DNA of 64,000 nt, taken from assembly GCF_003008575.1 (NCBI RefSeq), contig NZ_CP027667.1, forward strand, positions 3,310,001 to 3,374,000. The letters are read 5' to 3'. The notes below the pieces were generated by a model. That model was given only the letters and a program-made list of their open reading frames with translations, searched no databases and was not told the DNA's origin. The stretch comes from Melaminivora suipulveris (GTDB taxonomy: Bacteria; Pseudomonadota; Gammaproteobacteria; Burkholderiales; Burkholderiaceae_C). The position numbers and the translations under genes were made by a program. Of the stretch, positions 28,820-36,826 are shown piece after piece. Positions within the stretch are counted from its first letter, which is position 1. Each line of letters begins with the position of its first letter.

Positions 28820-29956
28820 CTAGCTTTTCTCGCGCACGAACCCCAGCAGTTGCGTGACCAAATCCGCGCCCTGCGCGAGACGATCGCGCGCCGATTGGGC
28901 GCAGGCGCGCCACTCGGCCAGCGTTCGGGGCGTCAGCGGCGGCAGGGCGGGCGCGCCCGGCAGGCCATTCCACGCCAGGTGGGCGCGCCTCAGCGAGGGT
29001 GGGGCGTCCAGCCAGTCCAGCAAGGCGAGCAGCTTGGCGTGGTGGGCGTCGTCGTGCTGCGGATAGATCTGCCAGACGAAGGGCTGGCCGGCCCACAGCG
29101 CGCGCACCAGCGAATCCTCGCCGCGCACGAAGTTCAGGTCGCAGGCCCACAGCAACTCGTCGAAGGCCTGTTGCGTGCACCTGGGCAGGTATGAAATCGA
29201 TAGCGCGCTGCGTTTGATTGACGCCGGCTCAGGCCGGTTTTGGCTTGAAATCGTAGTCAGCGCGGCGCGCAGCGCCGCCGCTGCGCGGCCGGGTGTGGCA
29301 AGCAGGTGAGCGGGCGCGTCCTGACGCTGGTGCAAGTGCGCGAGGAGCTCGGGCAGCGCTGGCGGCTCGTAGCAAAACAGGCTTAGCGCCAGCGCGTCGG
29401 GCGCGATGCCCCGCCGGGCGCGCCAGGCTTCGCGGTCGAACGCCGCCTGGCGCGCGGGCAAATCCTGCTCGCGCAGCAGACCGCCGGTCGCCGACGTAAA
29501 GCCGGGGTAGAAAAACCAGCGCGTCAGGCCTGCACCAGGGCCGCTCGCCAGCGGCGAGGGCAGGGTGTGGCAGCGCTCCACGTAGCTTTCGGCGGACAGG
29601 TATTCCAGGTTGATCCACACCGGCGGGCGCCCGCGCGTACGCGCCGCGCCGGCGATGGCAGCAACGAAAAGCGCGGGAATTTCGCAGCCAAAGGCCTCGA
29701 CCACCACGTCGCCGGGCCCATCCACGGGCGCCTGCACGGGCCAGGGCAGCACCTGCACGCCGCTCGCGCCGCCTGGTGCCATCCACGCCAGCGCGCTGGC
29801 GTCGTCGGTCCACAGCCGCACGGTGTGCCCGCGCGCGGCCAGCTCGGCCGACAGGCGCCAGCACACGCCGATATCGCCGTAGTTGTCGATGACCTGGCAG
29901 AACACGTCCCAGCGCAGCGCGGGCAGGGCGGGGGGCGATGTATCGGAAGCGGCCAT
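28820..29956 (-). CDS. earP: EF-P arginine rhamnosyltransferase EarP, with an embedded repeat
   Basis: A GT-B enzyme that transfers rhamnose from dTDP-rhamnose to Arg32 of EF-P. The N-terminal WDVFCQVIDNYGDIGVCWRL contains the catalytic Asp of the family, and the C-terminal part has DLNFVRGEDSLVRALWAGQP, which forms the nucleotide-sugar site. The total is 378 residues. About 22 residues in the middle (SSQNRPEPASIKRSALSISY) are encoded by a dispersed DNA repeat lying in frame, between LRAALT and the conserved QAFDELLWACDLNF. I took the ATG at 29956 (MAASDTSPPAL); another at 29968 is possible. Confidence 0.93.
   Translation of the reverse strand: MAASDTSPPALPALRWDVFCQVIDNYGDIGVCWRLSAELAARGHTVRLWTDDASALAWMAPGGASGVQVLPWPVQAPVDGPGDVVVEAFGCEIPALFVAAIAGAARTRGRPPVWINLEYLSAESYVERCHTLPSPLASGPGAGLTRWFFYPGFTSATGGLLREQDLPARQAAFDREAWRARRGIAPDALALSLFCYEPPALPELLAHLHQRQDAPAHLLATPGRAAAALRAALTTISSQNRPEPASIKRSALSISYLPRCTQQAFDELLWACDLNFVRGEDSLVRALWAGQPFVWQIYPQHDDAHHAKLLALLDWLDAPPSLRRAHLAWNGLPGAPALPPLTPRTLAEWRACAQSARDRLAQGADLVTQLLGFVREKS
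29188..29252 (-). repeat. Dispersed ~55-bp repeat, copy F, inside earP
   Basis: Minus-strand copy with CCTGAGCCGGCGTCAATCAA, ACGCAG and CTATCGA, in frame with earP and without stop codons in that frame. Confidence 0.75.
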
Positions 29957-30028
29957 GGCGGCGCGCATTATCGGCAGCGTGCATGGCAAGATGCCGCGCC
30001 ACGATTTGCCACTCCAGGAGACCCGCCC

Positions 30029-31264
30029 ATGGCCGACGCCATCCCAGCCGCCGCACCACAACCGCAGGGCATCGCGCCCCAGGCCCTGGCGGGTGTGCGT
30101 GTGGTCGAGATGGGGCAGCTCATCGCCGGGCCGTTTTGCGGCAAGACGCTGGGCGACTTCGGCGCCGACGTCGTCAAGATCGAGGCCGTGGGCGAGGGCG
30201 ACCCGCTGCGCAAGTGGCGCCTGCTGCAGGATGGCACGTCGGTGTGGTGGCAGGTGCAGTCGCGCAACAAGCGCTCGGTGGCGCTGGACCTGCGCGCTTC
30301 GGAAGGCCAGGAGACCGCGCGCCGCCTGATCGCCGAGGCCGACGTGCTGATCGAGAACTTCCGCCCCGGCACGCTGGAGGAGTGGGGCATGGCGCCCGAG
30401 CAGCTGCACGCCGCCAACCCCGGCCTGATCATCCTGCGCATTTCGGGCTATGGCCAGACGGGGCCGTACCGCGACCTACCGGGTTTTGGCGTGGTTGGCG
30501 AGGCCATGGGCGGCCTGCGGCATCTGACGGCCGAGCCGGGGCGCGTGCCGGTGCGCGTGGGCGTTTCCATCGGCGACACGCTGGCGGCGCTGCACGGCGC
30601 CATCGGCGTGCTGCTGGCGCTGTACCACCGCGCGGCGCACGGCGGCGCGGGCCAGGTCATCGACGTGGCGCTGCACGAGGCGGTCTTCAACTGCATGGAG
30701 AGCCTGATCCCCGAGTACAGCGCCTTTGGCGCGGTGCGCGAGCCGGCCGGCAGCGCGCTGCCGGGCATTGCGCCTTCCAACGCCTATCCGTGCCAGGACG
30801 GCTGGGTGCTGGTGGCCGGCAATGGCGACAGCATCTTCAAGCGGCTGATGGCCGCCATCGGCCGCCCGGACCTGGGCGAGGACGCGCAACTGGCCGACAA
30901 CACCGGCCGCGTGGCGCGCGTGGTCGAGATCGACGCCGCCATCGGCGCATGGACCGCCGAGCGCCGCGTGGACGAGGTGCTTGAGGCGCTGGCCGCCGCG
31001 CGCGTGCCCGCCGGCCGGGTCTACACCGCGCGCGACATCGCCGAGGACCCGCACTACCAAGCGCGCGACATGCTGCTGACCCAGCGCACGCGCGATGGCC
31101 GCGAGTTGCTGGTGCCGGGCATCGTGCCCAAGCTCTCGAGCACGCCCGGCGCCGTGCGCAGCAGCGCGCCGCGGCTGGGAGAGGACACGGATGCGGTGCT
31201 GGTCGAGGCAGGCCTGACGCAGGAACAGATCGCGCTGCTGCGCAGCCGGGGCGTGATTCGCTGA
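30029..31264 (+). CDS. CaiB/BaiF family CoA transferase (class III)
   Basis: A 411-residue enzyme that moves CoA between an acyl-CoA and a carboxylic acid. Family landmarks are the N-terminal VRVVEMGQLIAGPFCGKTLGDF and the segment VSIGDTLAALHGAIG, whose Asp is the expected catalytic residue that forms an acyl anhydride. The C-terminal half has the interlocked-dimer elements (PCQDGWVLVAGNGDSIFK). The start at 30029 has AGGAGA seven bases upstream. It is divergent from earP. The acids used are not predictable. Confidence 0.9.
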   Translation: MADAIPAAAPQPQGIAPQALAGVRVVEMGQLIAGPFCGKTLGDFGADVVKIEAVGEGDPLRKWRLLQDGTSVWWQVQSRNKRSVALDLRASEGQETARRLIAEADVLIENFRPGTLEEWGMAPEQLHAANPGLIILRISGYGQTGPYRDLPGFGVVGEAMGGLRHLTAEPGRVPVRVGVSIGDTLAALHGAIGVLLALYHRAAHGGAGQVIDVALHEAVFNCMESLIPEYSAFGAVREPAGSALPGIAPSNAYPCQDGWVLVAGNGDSIFKRLMAAIGRPDLGEDAQLADNTGRVARVVEIDAAIGAWTAERRVDEVLEALAAARVPAGRVYTARDIAEDPHYQARDMLLTQRTRDGRELLVPGIVPKLSSTPGAVRSSAPRLGEDTDAVLVEAGLTQEQIALLRSRGVIR

Positions 31265-31272
31265 ATTTGAAG

Positions 31273-31328
31273 GAAAAATGGCTTCAGTCGGCGTGTATCA
31301 AGCGTGAGTAGCTATATTTTGTGTAGCA
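31273..31328 (+). repeat. Dispersed ~55-bp repeat, copy G
   Basis: GAAAAATGGCTTCAGTCGGC, TATCAAGCGTGAGTAGCTAT and an A/T run ending GTGTAGCA. This is one of the best-preserved copies. Confidence 0.85.
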
Positions 31329-31364
31329 TGAATGCTTTATCCACTGACGACGGCCAGTTGCAAG

Positions 31365-31421
31365 CAAAAAACGCCTTCAGCCGTTATCAATAAACGGCAT
31401 GTTGCTATTTTTTAGCTAGCA
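31365..31421 (+). repeat. Dispersed ~55-bp repeat, copy H
   Basis: CAAAAAACGCCTTCAGCCG, ATCAATAAACGGCATGTTGC and a tail ending TAGCTAGCA. It is more diverged than copy G, which lies 36 bases upstream in the same orientation; together they fill the gap before uvrC. Confidence 0.75.
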
Positions 31422-31457
31422 GCACGGCCCCGCGCCGCTGCGCCCACAATAGCGGCG

Positions 31458-33413
31458 ATGACCCACGCTGCCCATTCCGACGAACTGCTGGCCCAGGTGG
31501 CGGCGCTGCCGCCGCTGCCGGGCGTGTACCGCTACTTCGACGACGCGGGCACGCTGCTGTACGTGGGCAAGGCGCGCAACCTGAAAAAGCGTGTCACCAG
31601 CTACTTCACCAAGCAGCACGGCGGCACGCGCATCGGCCACATGGTCGGCAAGATCGCGCGGCTGGAGACCACGGTGGTGCGTTCCGAGGCCGAGGCGCTG
31701 CTGCTGGAAAACAACCTCATCAAGTCGCTGCAGCCCAGGTACAACATTCTGTTTCGCGACGACAAGAGTTATCCCTACCTGAAGATCACCGGCGTCGCGG
31801 CCAAGGACGGCACGGGCGACGCGCCCGGCCAACGCTATCCGCGCATGGCGTATTACCGCGGCAGCACCGACAAGCGGCACCGCTACTTCGGGCCCTACCC
31901 CGGCGCCTGGGCGGTCAAGGAGACCATCCAGCTGCTGCAAAAAGTCTTTCGCCTGCGCACCTGCGAGGACACGGTGTTCGCCAATCGCACGCGCCCGTGC
32001 CTGCTCTACCAGATCAAGCGCTGCTCGGCTCCCTGCGTCAATCTGATCAGCCCCGAGGCCTACTCCGTCGACGTGGCCAGCGCCGAAGCGCTGCTGCGCG
32101 GCGAGACGCAGGAGCTGCTGGCGCAGCTGGAGGCGCGCATGCTGGAGCACTCGCAGGAGCTGGCCTTCGAGCAGGCGGCCGAAGTGCGCAACCAGATCAC
32201 TGCCCTGTCGCGCGTGCTGCACCAGCAGGCCATCGAGACAGTGAGCGACAAGGACGTGGACATCCTGGCCGTGCGCGTGCAGGGCGGGCGCGCCTGCGTC
32301 AACCTGGCCATGGTGCGCGGTGGCCGGCACCTGGGCGACCGGGGTTATTTTCCGGTGCACGTCGAGGACGCCGCAGGCGTCTACCACGCCGAGGAAGAGG
32401 CCACGGCAGCGCAAGGCGACGAGCACAACGTGGCCGCGCAGGTGCTGGAGGCCTTCATTGCCCAGCACTACCTGGGCGTGCCCGTGCCGCCGACGCTGAT
32501 CCTGAGCGAGCCGGTCAGCCCGGAGCTGGTGGCCGCGCTATCTCAGCAGACCGGAGTGCGCATCACCGCCGTGCAGCAGCCGCGCGAGCAGCGCCGCGCC
32601 TGGCTGGACATGGCGCAGCGCGGCGCCGAGCTGCAATTGGCCCGTCTGCTGGCTGAGGAGGGCTCGCAGCAGGCGCGCACCCGCGCGCTGGCCGAGGTGC
32701 TCGACCTGGACGTGGACCATCTCGACGAGATCACCATCGAGTGCTTCGACATCTCGCACACGGCGGGCGAGGCCACGCAGGCCTCGTGCGTGGTCTTCCA
32801 CCACCACAAGATGCAAAACAGCGAGTACCGCCGCTACAAGATCGAGGGCATCACGCCGGGCGACGACTACGCCGCCATGCGCCAGGTGCTCACCCGCCGC
32901 TATTCGCACGTGGCCGAGGCGCAGCGCGAGGCCGGCGGCGCCGAAGTGGGCAGCCGCCAGCAGCGCCTGCCGGATGTGGTGCTGGTCGATGGCGGCAAGG
33001 GCCAGGTCAGCATGGCGCGCGAAGTGTTCACTCAGCTGGGCCTGGACGTCTCGCGCATCGTTGGCGTGGAAAAGGGCGAGGGCCGCAAGGTGGGGCTGGA
33101 GGAGCTGGTGTTCGCCGATGGGCGCTCGAAGATCTTCCTGGGCCGCGATTCGGCGGCGCTGATGCTGGTGGCGCAGATCCGCGACGAGGCGCACCGCTTC
33201 GCCATCACCGGCATGCGCGCCGCGCGCGCCAAGGTGCGCGTGGGCGGCGGGCGGCTCGAGGAGATCCCCGGCGTGGGCCCCAAGCGGCGCGCGCGCCTGC
33301 TGCAGCGCTTTGGCGGCGTGCGCGGCGTGCAGGACGCCAGCGTGCAGGATTTGATGAGCGTCGAAGGCATCTCGCAGACGCTGGCCGAGGAAATCTACCG
33401 CGCGCTGCGCTGA
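31458..33413 (+). CDS. uvrC: Excinuclease ABC subunit C
   Basis: A 651-residue endonuclease subunit that makes both incisions around DNA lesions in nucleotide excision repair. The domain order is complete: GIY-YIG nuclease ([20 protein letters not shown], near residue 21), UVR motif ([14 protein letters not shown]), RNase H-like C-terminal nuclease ([11 protein letters not shown] and [10 protein letters not shown]), and a tandem helix-hairpin-helix end ([18 protein letters not shown]...[13 protein letters not shown]). Start ATG at 31458. pgsA follows closely on the same strand. Confidence 0.97.
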   Translation: MTHAAHSDELLAQVAALPPLPGVYRYFDDAGTLLYVGKARNLKKRVTSYFTKQHGGTRIGHMVGKIARLETTVVRSEAEALLLENNLIKSLQPRYNILFRDDKSYPYLKITGVAAKDGTGDAPGQRYPRMAYYRGSTDKRHRYFGPYPGAWAVKETIQLLQKVFRLRTCEDTVFANRTRPCLLYQIKRCSAPCVNLISPEAYSVDVASAEALLRGETQELLAQLEARMLEHSQELAFEQAAEVRNQITALSRVLHQQAIETVSDKDVDILAVRVQGGRACVNLAMVRGGRHLGDRGYFPVHVEDAAGVYHAEEEATAAQGDEHNVAAQVLEAFIAQHYLGVPVPPTLILSEPVSPELVAALSQQTGVRITAVQQPREQRRAWLDMAQRGAELQLARLLAEEGSQQARTRALAEVLDLDVDHLDEITIECFDISHTAGEATQASCVVFHHHKMQNSEYRRYKIEGITPGDDYAAMRQVLTRRYSHVAEAQREAGGAEVGSRQQRLPDVVLVDGGKGQVSMAREVFTQLGLDVSRIVGVEKGEGRKVGLEELVFADGRSKIFLGRDSAALMLVAQIRDEAHRFAITGMRAARAKVRVGGGRLEEIPGVGPKRRARLLQRFGGVRGVQDASVQDLMSVEGISQTLAEEIYRALR

Positions 33414-33450
33414 ACGATGCGGTCAAAAGCGCATGCCACAATCGCGCCCC

Positions 33451-34017
33451 ATGTTTTTCACCATCCCCACCATCCTGACGTGGACGCGCATCGTCGCCAT
33501 CCCGTTGATCGTGGGGGTGTTCTACCTGCCGCTGGAGCCGCAGACGCGCAACCTGATCGCCACGGTGATGTTCATGGTGTTCGCGGCCACCGACTGGCTG
33601 GACGGCTTCCTGGCGCGCAAGCTCAACCAGACCTCGGCTTTCGGCGCCTTTCTCGATCCGGTGGCGGACAAGTTCCTGGTCTGCGCGTCGCTCTTGGTGC
33701 TGGTGCACCTGCAGCGCGCCGACGTGTTCGTGGGCCTGATCATCATCGGCCGCGAGATCGCCATCAGCGCGCTGCGCGAGTGGATGGCGCAGATCGGCGC
33801 GGCGCGCAGCGTGGCCGTGCACATGCTGGGCAAGCTCAAGACCACCGTGCAGATGGTGGCCATCCCCTTTTTGCTGTACGACGGGCGCGTGGCCGGCATC
33901 GACACCGGCGTGTGGGGCACCTGGCTGATCTGGCTGGCGGCGGTGCTCACCGTGTGGTCCATGGGCTACTACCTGCAAAAGGCGCTGCCCGAGATCCGCG
34001 CCCGCGTGGCGCGCTGA
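33451..34017 (+). CDS. pgsA: CDP-diacylglycerol-glycerol-3-phosphate 3-phosphatidyltransferase
   Basis: Makes phosphatidylglycerophosphate, the committed step to phosphatidylglycerol, in the inner membrane. The 188 residues include four or five hydrophobic segments and the CDP-alcohol phosphatidyltransferase motif DWLDGFLARKLN...GAFLDPVADK with all aspartates present. I chose the second ATG at 33451 (MFFTIPTILTW), which fits the family start; the ATG at 33433 adds six residues. Confidence 0.95.
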   Translation: MFFTIPTILTWTRIVAIPLIVGVFYLPLEPQTRNLIATVMFMVFAATDWLDGFLARKLNQTSAFGAFLDPVADKFLVCASLLVLVHLQRADVFVGLIIIGREIAISALREWMAQIGAARSVAVHMLGKLKTTVQMVAIPFLLYDGRVAGIDTGVWGTWLIWLAAVLTVWSMGYYLQKALPEIRARVAR

Positions 34018-34267
34018 GCCAGTCCTGGGCGGCGCGGCGCCGGCCTGTCAATCGGGAATCGGCCTAGCGCCGGCGCATGCACGACACGCTGGCGCCGCGG
34101 CGCCCGGACAGCCCTGCAATTGCGTCTAGAATTTGCCGCTTGCGCCAGGCAGCGCCGGCCAGCCCTCAAGAGCGGCCCAGGCGCCATCCAGGCGCGGCGC
34201 GGCACGCCAAGCGCACCACCAGAGAACAGGGCAATTTCCCATCACCGTCCACGCGAGAGGCCTTCCT

Positions 34268-34540
34268 GTGAACAAGACCGAATTGATCGAGCACATCGCC
34301 AACAACGCCGACATCTCCAAGGCCGCCGCCACGCGCGCGCTGGAGTCCACGATCGACGCGGTCAAGAAGACCTTGAAGAAGGGCGGCACGGTCTCGCTGG
34401 TCGGTTTCGGCACCTTCGCCGTGGGCCGGCGCGCCGCCCGCACCGGCCGCAATCCGCGCACGGGTGACACGATTAAAATCAAGGCTGCCAAAGTGCCGAA
34501 GTTCCGTCCGGGCAAGGCGTTGAAGGACGCCTTGAACTGA
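34268..34540 (+). CDS. HU family nucleoid DNA-binding protein
   Basis: A 90-residue histone-like protein that bends and packs DNA. The start is a GTG ([17 protein letters not shown]). The beta-arm motif [20 protein letters not shown], near residues 60-79, is the HU signature. It is a HupB-like beta-type by resemblance. The 250 bases upstream hold no gene and presumably its promoter. tRNA-Val follows 26 bases after the stop. Confidence 0.94.
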   Translation: MNKTELIEHIANNADISKAAATRALESTIDAVKKTLKKGGTVSLVGFGTFAVGRRAARTGRNPRTGDTIKIKAAKVPKFRPGKALKDALN

Positions 34541-34566
34541 CGCTTCAGGTTCAGGAATTGAAAGGG

Positions 34567-34642
34567 GGGTGCTTAGCTCAGTTGGTAGAGCGGCTCCTTT
34601 ACACGGAGTAGGTCGGCGGTTCGAGACCGTCAGCACCCACCA
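34567..34642 (+). tRNA. tRNA-Val (TAC)
   Basis: 76 nt with acceptor GGGTGCT/AGCACCC, anticodon loop TTTACAC giving TAC, and an encoded CCA. Confidence 0.95.
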
Positions 34643-34652
34643 CCCCATTTTC

Positions 34653-34682
34653 AAGGCGAACGCGAGTTCGCCTTTTCTTTTG
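34653..34682 (+). terminator. Terminator after tRNA-Val
   Basis: Stem AAGGCGAAC/GTTCGCCTT with a GCGA tetraloop, followed by a T-rich run. Confidence 0.85.
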
Positions 34683-34708
34683 CCCCGCTGTTGAAGGCCT
34701 GACAGACC

Positions 34709-36643
34709 ATGTTCGAATCCATCCGCAAGCACTCCAAAGTGGTGATGCTTGTGCTGTTCCTGCTGATCATTCCGTCCTTCGTGCTGGTGGGGATCGACGC
34801 CAACTACTTCTCCGGCGGCAGCCCGGTGGTGGCGCGCGTGGACGGCAACGACATCAAGCAGGACGAATGGGACAACGCCCACCGCATGGAAAGCGACCGC
34901 ATCCGTGCGCAGTCGCCCGGCATCGATGGCAGCCTGCTGGATTCGCCCCAGGCGCGCTACGCCACGCTGGAGCGCCTGGTGCGCGACCGCGTGCTCGCCG
35001 CCGCCACGCGAAAGATGCACCTGATGACCAGCGATGCCCGGCTGGCCCGCGAGTTGCAGGCCATTCCGCAGATCGCCGCGCTCAAGCGCGCCGATGGCAC
35101 GCTGGACACCGAGGCCTACCGCGCGCTGGTCGGCGCCCAGGGCATGTCGCCCGAGGGTTTCGAGGCGCGCATGCGCCAGGACATCGCACAAAGCCAGGTG
35201 CTGGGCAGCGTGCTCAATACGGCCCTGGCCAGCCCGACCGAGGTGCGGCTGGCGTTCGACGCGCTGCTGCAGCGCCGCGAAGTGCAGGTGGCGCAGTTCA
35301 AGGCCACAGATTTCGCCAGCAAGGTGCAGGTGACCGACGCCGACGTGCAGGCCTACTACCAGGCACATCCGGCGCAGTTCCAGCAGGCCGAGCAGGCCAC
35401 CGTCGAGTACGTGGTGCTGGACCTGGACTCGGTCAAGGCCGGCATCTCGCTGAGCGAGGACGACTTGCGCACCTACTACAAGGAAAACGTCTCGCGCCTG
35501 GCCGGCGCCGAGGAGCGCCGCGCCAGTCACATCCTGATCAACGCGCCCAAGGATGCGCCCGCTGCCGAACGTGAAAAGGCCCGCGCCCGCGCCGAGGAAC
35601 TGCTGGCGCAGGTGCGCAAGGCGCCTGCCACCTTCGCTGAGGTGGCCAGGAAGAATTCGCAGGACACGGGCTCCGCCCCTTCAGGCGGCGATCTGGGCTT
35701 CTTCGGGCACGGCGCCATGGTCAAGCCGTTCGAGGACGCAGTCTTCGCGATGAACAAGGGCGACATCAGCGACGTGGTGGATAGCGATTTCGGCTACCAC
35801 ATCATCGAACTGACCGACATCAAGAAGCCGCGCGAGCCCAGCTTCGAGGAACTGCGCCCCAAGCTGGAGGCCGACCTGAAGCAGCAGCAGGCCCAGCGCA
35901 AGTTCGCCGAGGTGGCCGAGACGTTCGCCAACGCCGTCTATGAACAGGCCGACGGCCTCGCGCCGGTGGCCGACAAGCTCAAGCTCAAGGTGCAGACCGC
36001 CGCCGGCGTGACGCGCCAGCCCACTGCTGGCGCCACCGGCGCGCTGGCCAGCCCGCGTTTTCTGGAGGCGCTGTTCCAGCCTGAATCGCTGCAGTCCAAG
36101 CGCAACACCGAAGCCATCGAGATCGCACCCAGCACCCTCGTGGCCGGCCGCGTCACCGCCTACCAGCCAGCGATGACGCTGCCGCTGGAGCAGGCGCAGG
36201 GCAAGGCGCGCACGCTGTTCCTGGCGGACCGCTCGGCGCAGCTCGCCCGCGAAGAGGGCGCGGCCAAGCTCGCCGCCTGGAAGGCCAACCCGGCCTCCGC
36301 GTCCGCGCTGGCGCAACCGATCGTGATCTCGCGCGAAGACCCCAGGGGCCTGGCCCGCACGACCGTGGACGCCGCCATGCGCGCGCCGCTGGACGCGCTG
36401 CCCGCTTGGGTCGGCGTGGACCTGGGCAATGATGGCTACGCCGTGGTCAAGATCAACCGCGTGGTGCCGCGCGATGACCAGGAACCTGGACGCCAAGCGG
36501 CCGAGCGCGAGCAATACCAGCAGCTGCATGCCACGGCCGAGGCGCTGGCGTATTACGAACTGCTCAAGCAGCGCTTCAAGGTGCAGATCAAGGCCCCGCG
36601 CCCCAGCGCCAATGCGCAGGCAACGGCCGAATCGATGAATTGA
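34709..36643 (+). CDS. ppiD: Periplasmic folding chaperone PpiD (SurA N-terminal and parvulin domains)
   Basis: A 644-residue membrane-anchored periplasmic peptidyl-prolyl isomerase/chaperone that helps proteins leaving the Sec translocon. One N-terminal transmembrane helix (VVMLVLFLLIIPSFVLVGI, residues about 12-30) is followed by a SurA-like chaperone region. A parvulin domain follows (ASHILINAPKDAPAAEREKA...FGYHIIELTDIKKP, near residues 270-375), then a long C-terminal helical region. Length matches PpiD (about 620-640). Downstream of the HU gene, as in many proteobacteria. Confidence 0.93.
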   Translation: MFESIRKHSKVVMLVLFLLIIPSFVLVGIDANYFSGGSPVVARVDGNDIKQDEWDNAHRMESDRIRAQSPGIDGSLLDSPQARYATLERLVRDRVLAAATRKMHLMTSDARLARELQAIPQIAALKRADGTLDTEAYRALVGAQGMSPEGFEARMRQDIAQSQVLGSVLNTALASPTEVRLAFDALLQRREVQVAQFKATDFASKVQVTDADVQAYYQAHPAQFQQAEQATVEYVVLDLDSVKAGISLSEDDLRTYYKENVSRLAGAEERRASHILINAPKDAPAAEREKARARAEELLAQVRKAPATFAEVARKNSQDTGSAPSGGDLGFFGHGAMVKPFEDAVFAMNKGDISDVVDSDFGYHIIELTDIKKPREPSFEELRPKLEADLKQQQAQRKFAEVAETFANAVYEQADGLAPVADKLKLKVQTAAGVTRQPTAGATGALASPRFLEALFQPESLQSKRNTEAIEIAPSTLVAGRVTAYQPAMTLPLEQAQGKARTLFLADRSAQLAREEGAAKLAAWKANPASASALAQPIVISREDPRGLARTTVDAAMRAPLDALPAWVGVDLGNDGYAVVKINRVVPRDDQEPGRQAAEREQYQQLHATAEALAYYELLKQRFKVQIKAPRPSANAQATAESMN

Positions 36644-36675
36644 GGCGTCTTGCCGGAAGGCATGCAATAGCGCGC

Positions 36676-36681
36676 TATAAT
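36676..36681 (+). promoter_or_regulatory. -10 element of tRNA-His
   Basis: A perfect TATAAT 11 bases before the tRNA-His gene. No good -35 hexamer at 17 bases; GC-rich discriminator (GCGCGG) as in stable RNA promoters. Confidence 0.6.
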
Positions 36682-36691
36682 GCGCGGCTAC

Positions 36692-36768
36692 GGTGGCTGT
36701 AGCTCAGTTGGTAGAGTCCAGGATTGTGATTCCTGTTGTCGTGGGTTCGAGCCCCATCAGCCACCCCA
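36692..36768 (+). tRNA. tRNA-His (GTG)
   Basis: 77 nt including the extra 5' G that pairs with C73, the hallmark of tRNA-His. Anticodon GTG lies in loop TTGTGAT; CCA is encoded. Confidence 0.95.
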
Positions 36769-36775
36769 AATCAGC

Positions 36776-36809
36776 AAAGGCGCTGCAACTTCAGGTTGCA
36801 GCGCCTTTT
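36776..36809. terminator. Terminator between tRNA-His and the GGDEF-EAL gene
   Basis: Stem GGCGCTGCAAC/GTTGCAGCGCC flanked by A and T runs, able to act in both directions. Confidence 0.85.
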
Positions 36810-36826
36810 GTTTTCGGGGTCTGGCC

